Shown here: piece after piece, positions 63,546-64,000 of the stretch
Layout: each line of letters begins with the position of its first letter
How positions within the stretch are numbered: the first letter of the stretch is position 1
Assembly: GCF_003944755.1 (NCBI RefSeq)
Contig: NZ_RWGU01000044.1
Coordinates: 62,001-126,000, forward strand
Length of the DNA: 64,000 nucleotides
Direction of reading: 5' to 3'
Source of the DNA: Rhodovulum robiginosum
Lineage (GTDB): Bacteria > Pseudomonadota > Alphaproteobacteria > Rhodobacterales > Rhodobacteraceae
Notes under the pieces: generated by a model
Databases searched by the model: none
What the model was told of the DNA's origin: nothing
Seen by the model: the letters and a program-made list of their open reading frames with translations, nothing else
Translations under genes and position numbers: made by a program

Positions 63546-64000
63546 TCAGCCGGGCCGCGGCAGGGCTTGGGCGAAAAGCCGCCCCGGCGCGACGCCCCCG
63601 GGCCCCGCGCCCGAGAGTCGCGCCATGTGCCAGGCCAACGCCTGGTTGCTGGCGATCACCGGCAGACCCAACTGCGCCTCGAGATCGTCGATGATGTCGA
63701 GCGTGCGCAGGTTGGTGCAGGAGAGGAACACCGCCTCGACCCCCGGCGCGCGCCCGGCGGCGAGCGCCGCGTCGCGGATCGAGGCCGGGTCGATGCGCGC
63801 GACCCGCGCCTCGACCCGCTCTCCGAAAGAGACGGTGACCGGCACCGCGATACCCGACGTCTCGAAGGCTGCGCGCAGCGGGCCGGCCACCGCGTCGATA
63901 TAGGGGGAGACCAGCGCGACCGAGCGCGCGCCAACGGCGCCGAACGCGGCGCGCGCCGCGCTCAGCGGCTCGGTCACCGCGCGGGTGGCGGCCGCCTGCC
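63546..64000 (-). CDS. Asp/Glu racemase-superfamily protein, C-terminal part
   Basis: The frame is open through the right edge, so only the last 150 or so residues are visible. Segments ALVSPYIDAVAGPLRAAFE, VEAVFLSCTNLRTLDIIDDL with a catalytic-type cysteine, and LGLPVIASNQALAWHMARL match the maleate isomerase/arylmalonate decarboxylase/EutA-like branch of the Asp/Glu racemase superfamily. A GTG at 63977 is an internal possibility, but upstream codons continue the family pattern (ATRAVTEPLSAARAAFGA). Substrate unknown. Confidence 0.82.
   Translation of the reverse strand, partial: QAAATRAVTEPLSAARAAFGAVGARSVALVSPYIDAVAGPLRAAFETSGIAVPVTVSFGERVEARVARIDPASIRDAALAAGRAPGVEAVFLSCTNLRTLDIIDDLEAQLGLPVIASNQALAWHMARLSGAGPGGVAPGRLFAQALPRPG

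Overview
The window looks like a chromosomal piece of an alphaproteobacterium of the Rhodobacteraceae (Roseobacter/Rhodobacter group). It is very GC-rich. It has the ntrB-dusB(nifR3)-ispDF order, a ChpT-type histidine phosphotransferase with a perfect CtrA-type box nearby, a divergent DUF6456/DUF6477 pair, olsBA ornithine-lipid genes, FNR-type boxes and other lineage markers. This placement is inference from gene content and order; no database search was possible.

Layout. 1-10.6 kb: housekeeping genes (ntrB fragment, dusB, ispDF, pgpA, pncC/cinA, a COQ10/RatA-like START protein, hpt, lipA), a VIT-family transporter, the DUF6456/DUF6477 pair and an mttB-family methyltransferase. 10.6-20.7 kb: a FadL-like gene remnant, guaA, an EamA transporter, an intact FadL-type porin, a P-loop ATPase, metA, two paralogous alpha/beta hydrolases (one a predicted Tat lipoprotein), ppk2 and a TetR regulator. 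20.7-27.1 kb: a minus-strand arsenic block (ArsR-ArsC fusion, GAPDH, ArsJ, ACR3) followed by a permease, a CxxC mini-thioredoxin and an exported metallo-beta-lactamase-fold protein. 27.2-30.0 kb: a PotABC-type ABC importer without a binding protein. 30.2-49.7 kb: rplM-rpsI, speD, speE, a thioesterase, an enoyl-CoA hydratase, small membrane proteins, an M32 carboxypeptidase, ctaA, an SPOUT methyltransferase, a ThiE-like gene, olsBA, a DUF3553 gene, chpT, proA, proB-obgE, two GNAT genes, rplU-rpmA and a DUF2059 protein.

Accessory part. Immediately downstream of tRNA-Ser(CGA) lies a foreign-looking segment of about 2.7 kb (50.0-52.8 kb). It holds a 527-residue MuF-domain protein whose C-terminus looks like a CdiA-CT-type endonuclease toxin, an overlapping candidate immunity gene, and a frameshifted HEPN-like gene. 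No capsid, portal, terminase or integrase gene accompanies it. I regard this solitary phage-head-domain polymorphic toxin module as one of the two most interesting items here.

52.8-64 kb: a homogentisate catabolic operon (hmgA, fumarylacetoacetase-like, MBL-fold protein), a pyruvyl-transferase-like gene, and a minus-strand group resembling the maturation genes of molybdenum CO dehydrogenase/xanthine dehydrogenase (MoxR ATPase, CoxE VWA protein, XdhC/CoxI, molybdopterin-binding protein) interrupted by two YeeE/YedE sulfur-transport half-proteins. Between coxE and the YeeE pair, a perfect FNR box precedes a -10-like element, about 185 nt with three CCTCCC-loop hairpins, and a strong intrinsic terminator. 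I read this as a candidate oxygen-regulated small RNA. The YeeE operon has its own perfect FNR box plus an ATTC-N8-GAAT palindrome resembling the SqrR/BigR persulfide-sensor site. Finally, a roughly 23-nt sequence recurs five times at gene 3' ends across the window.
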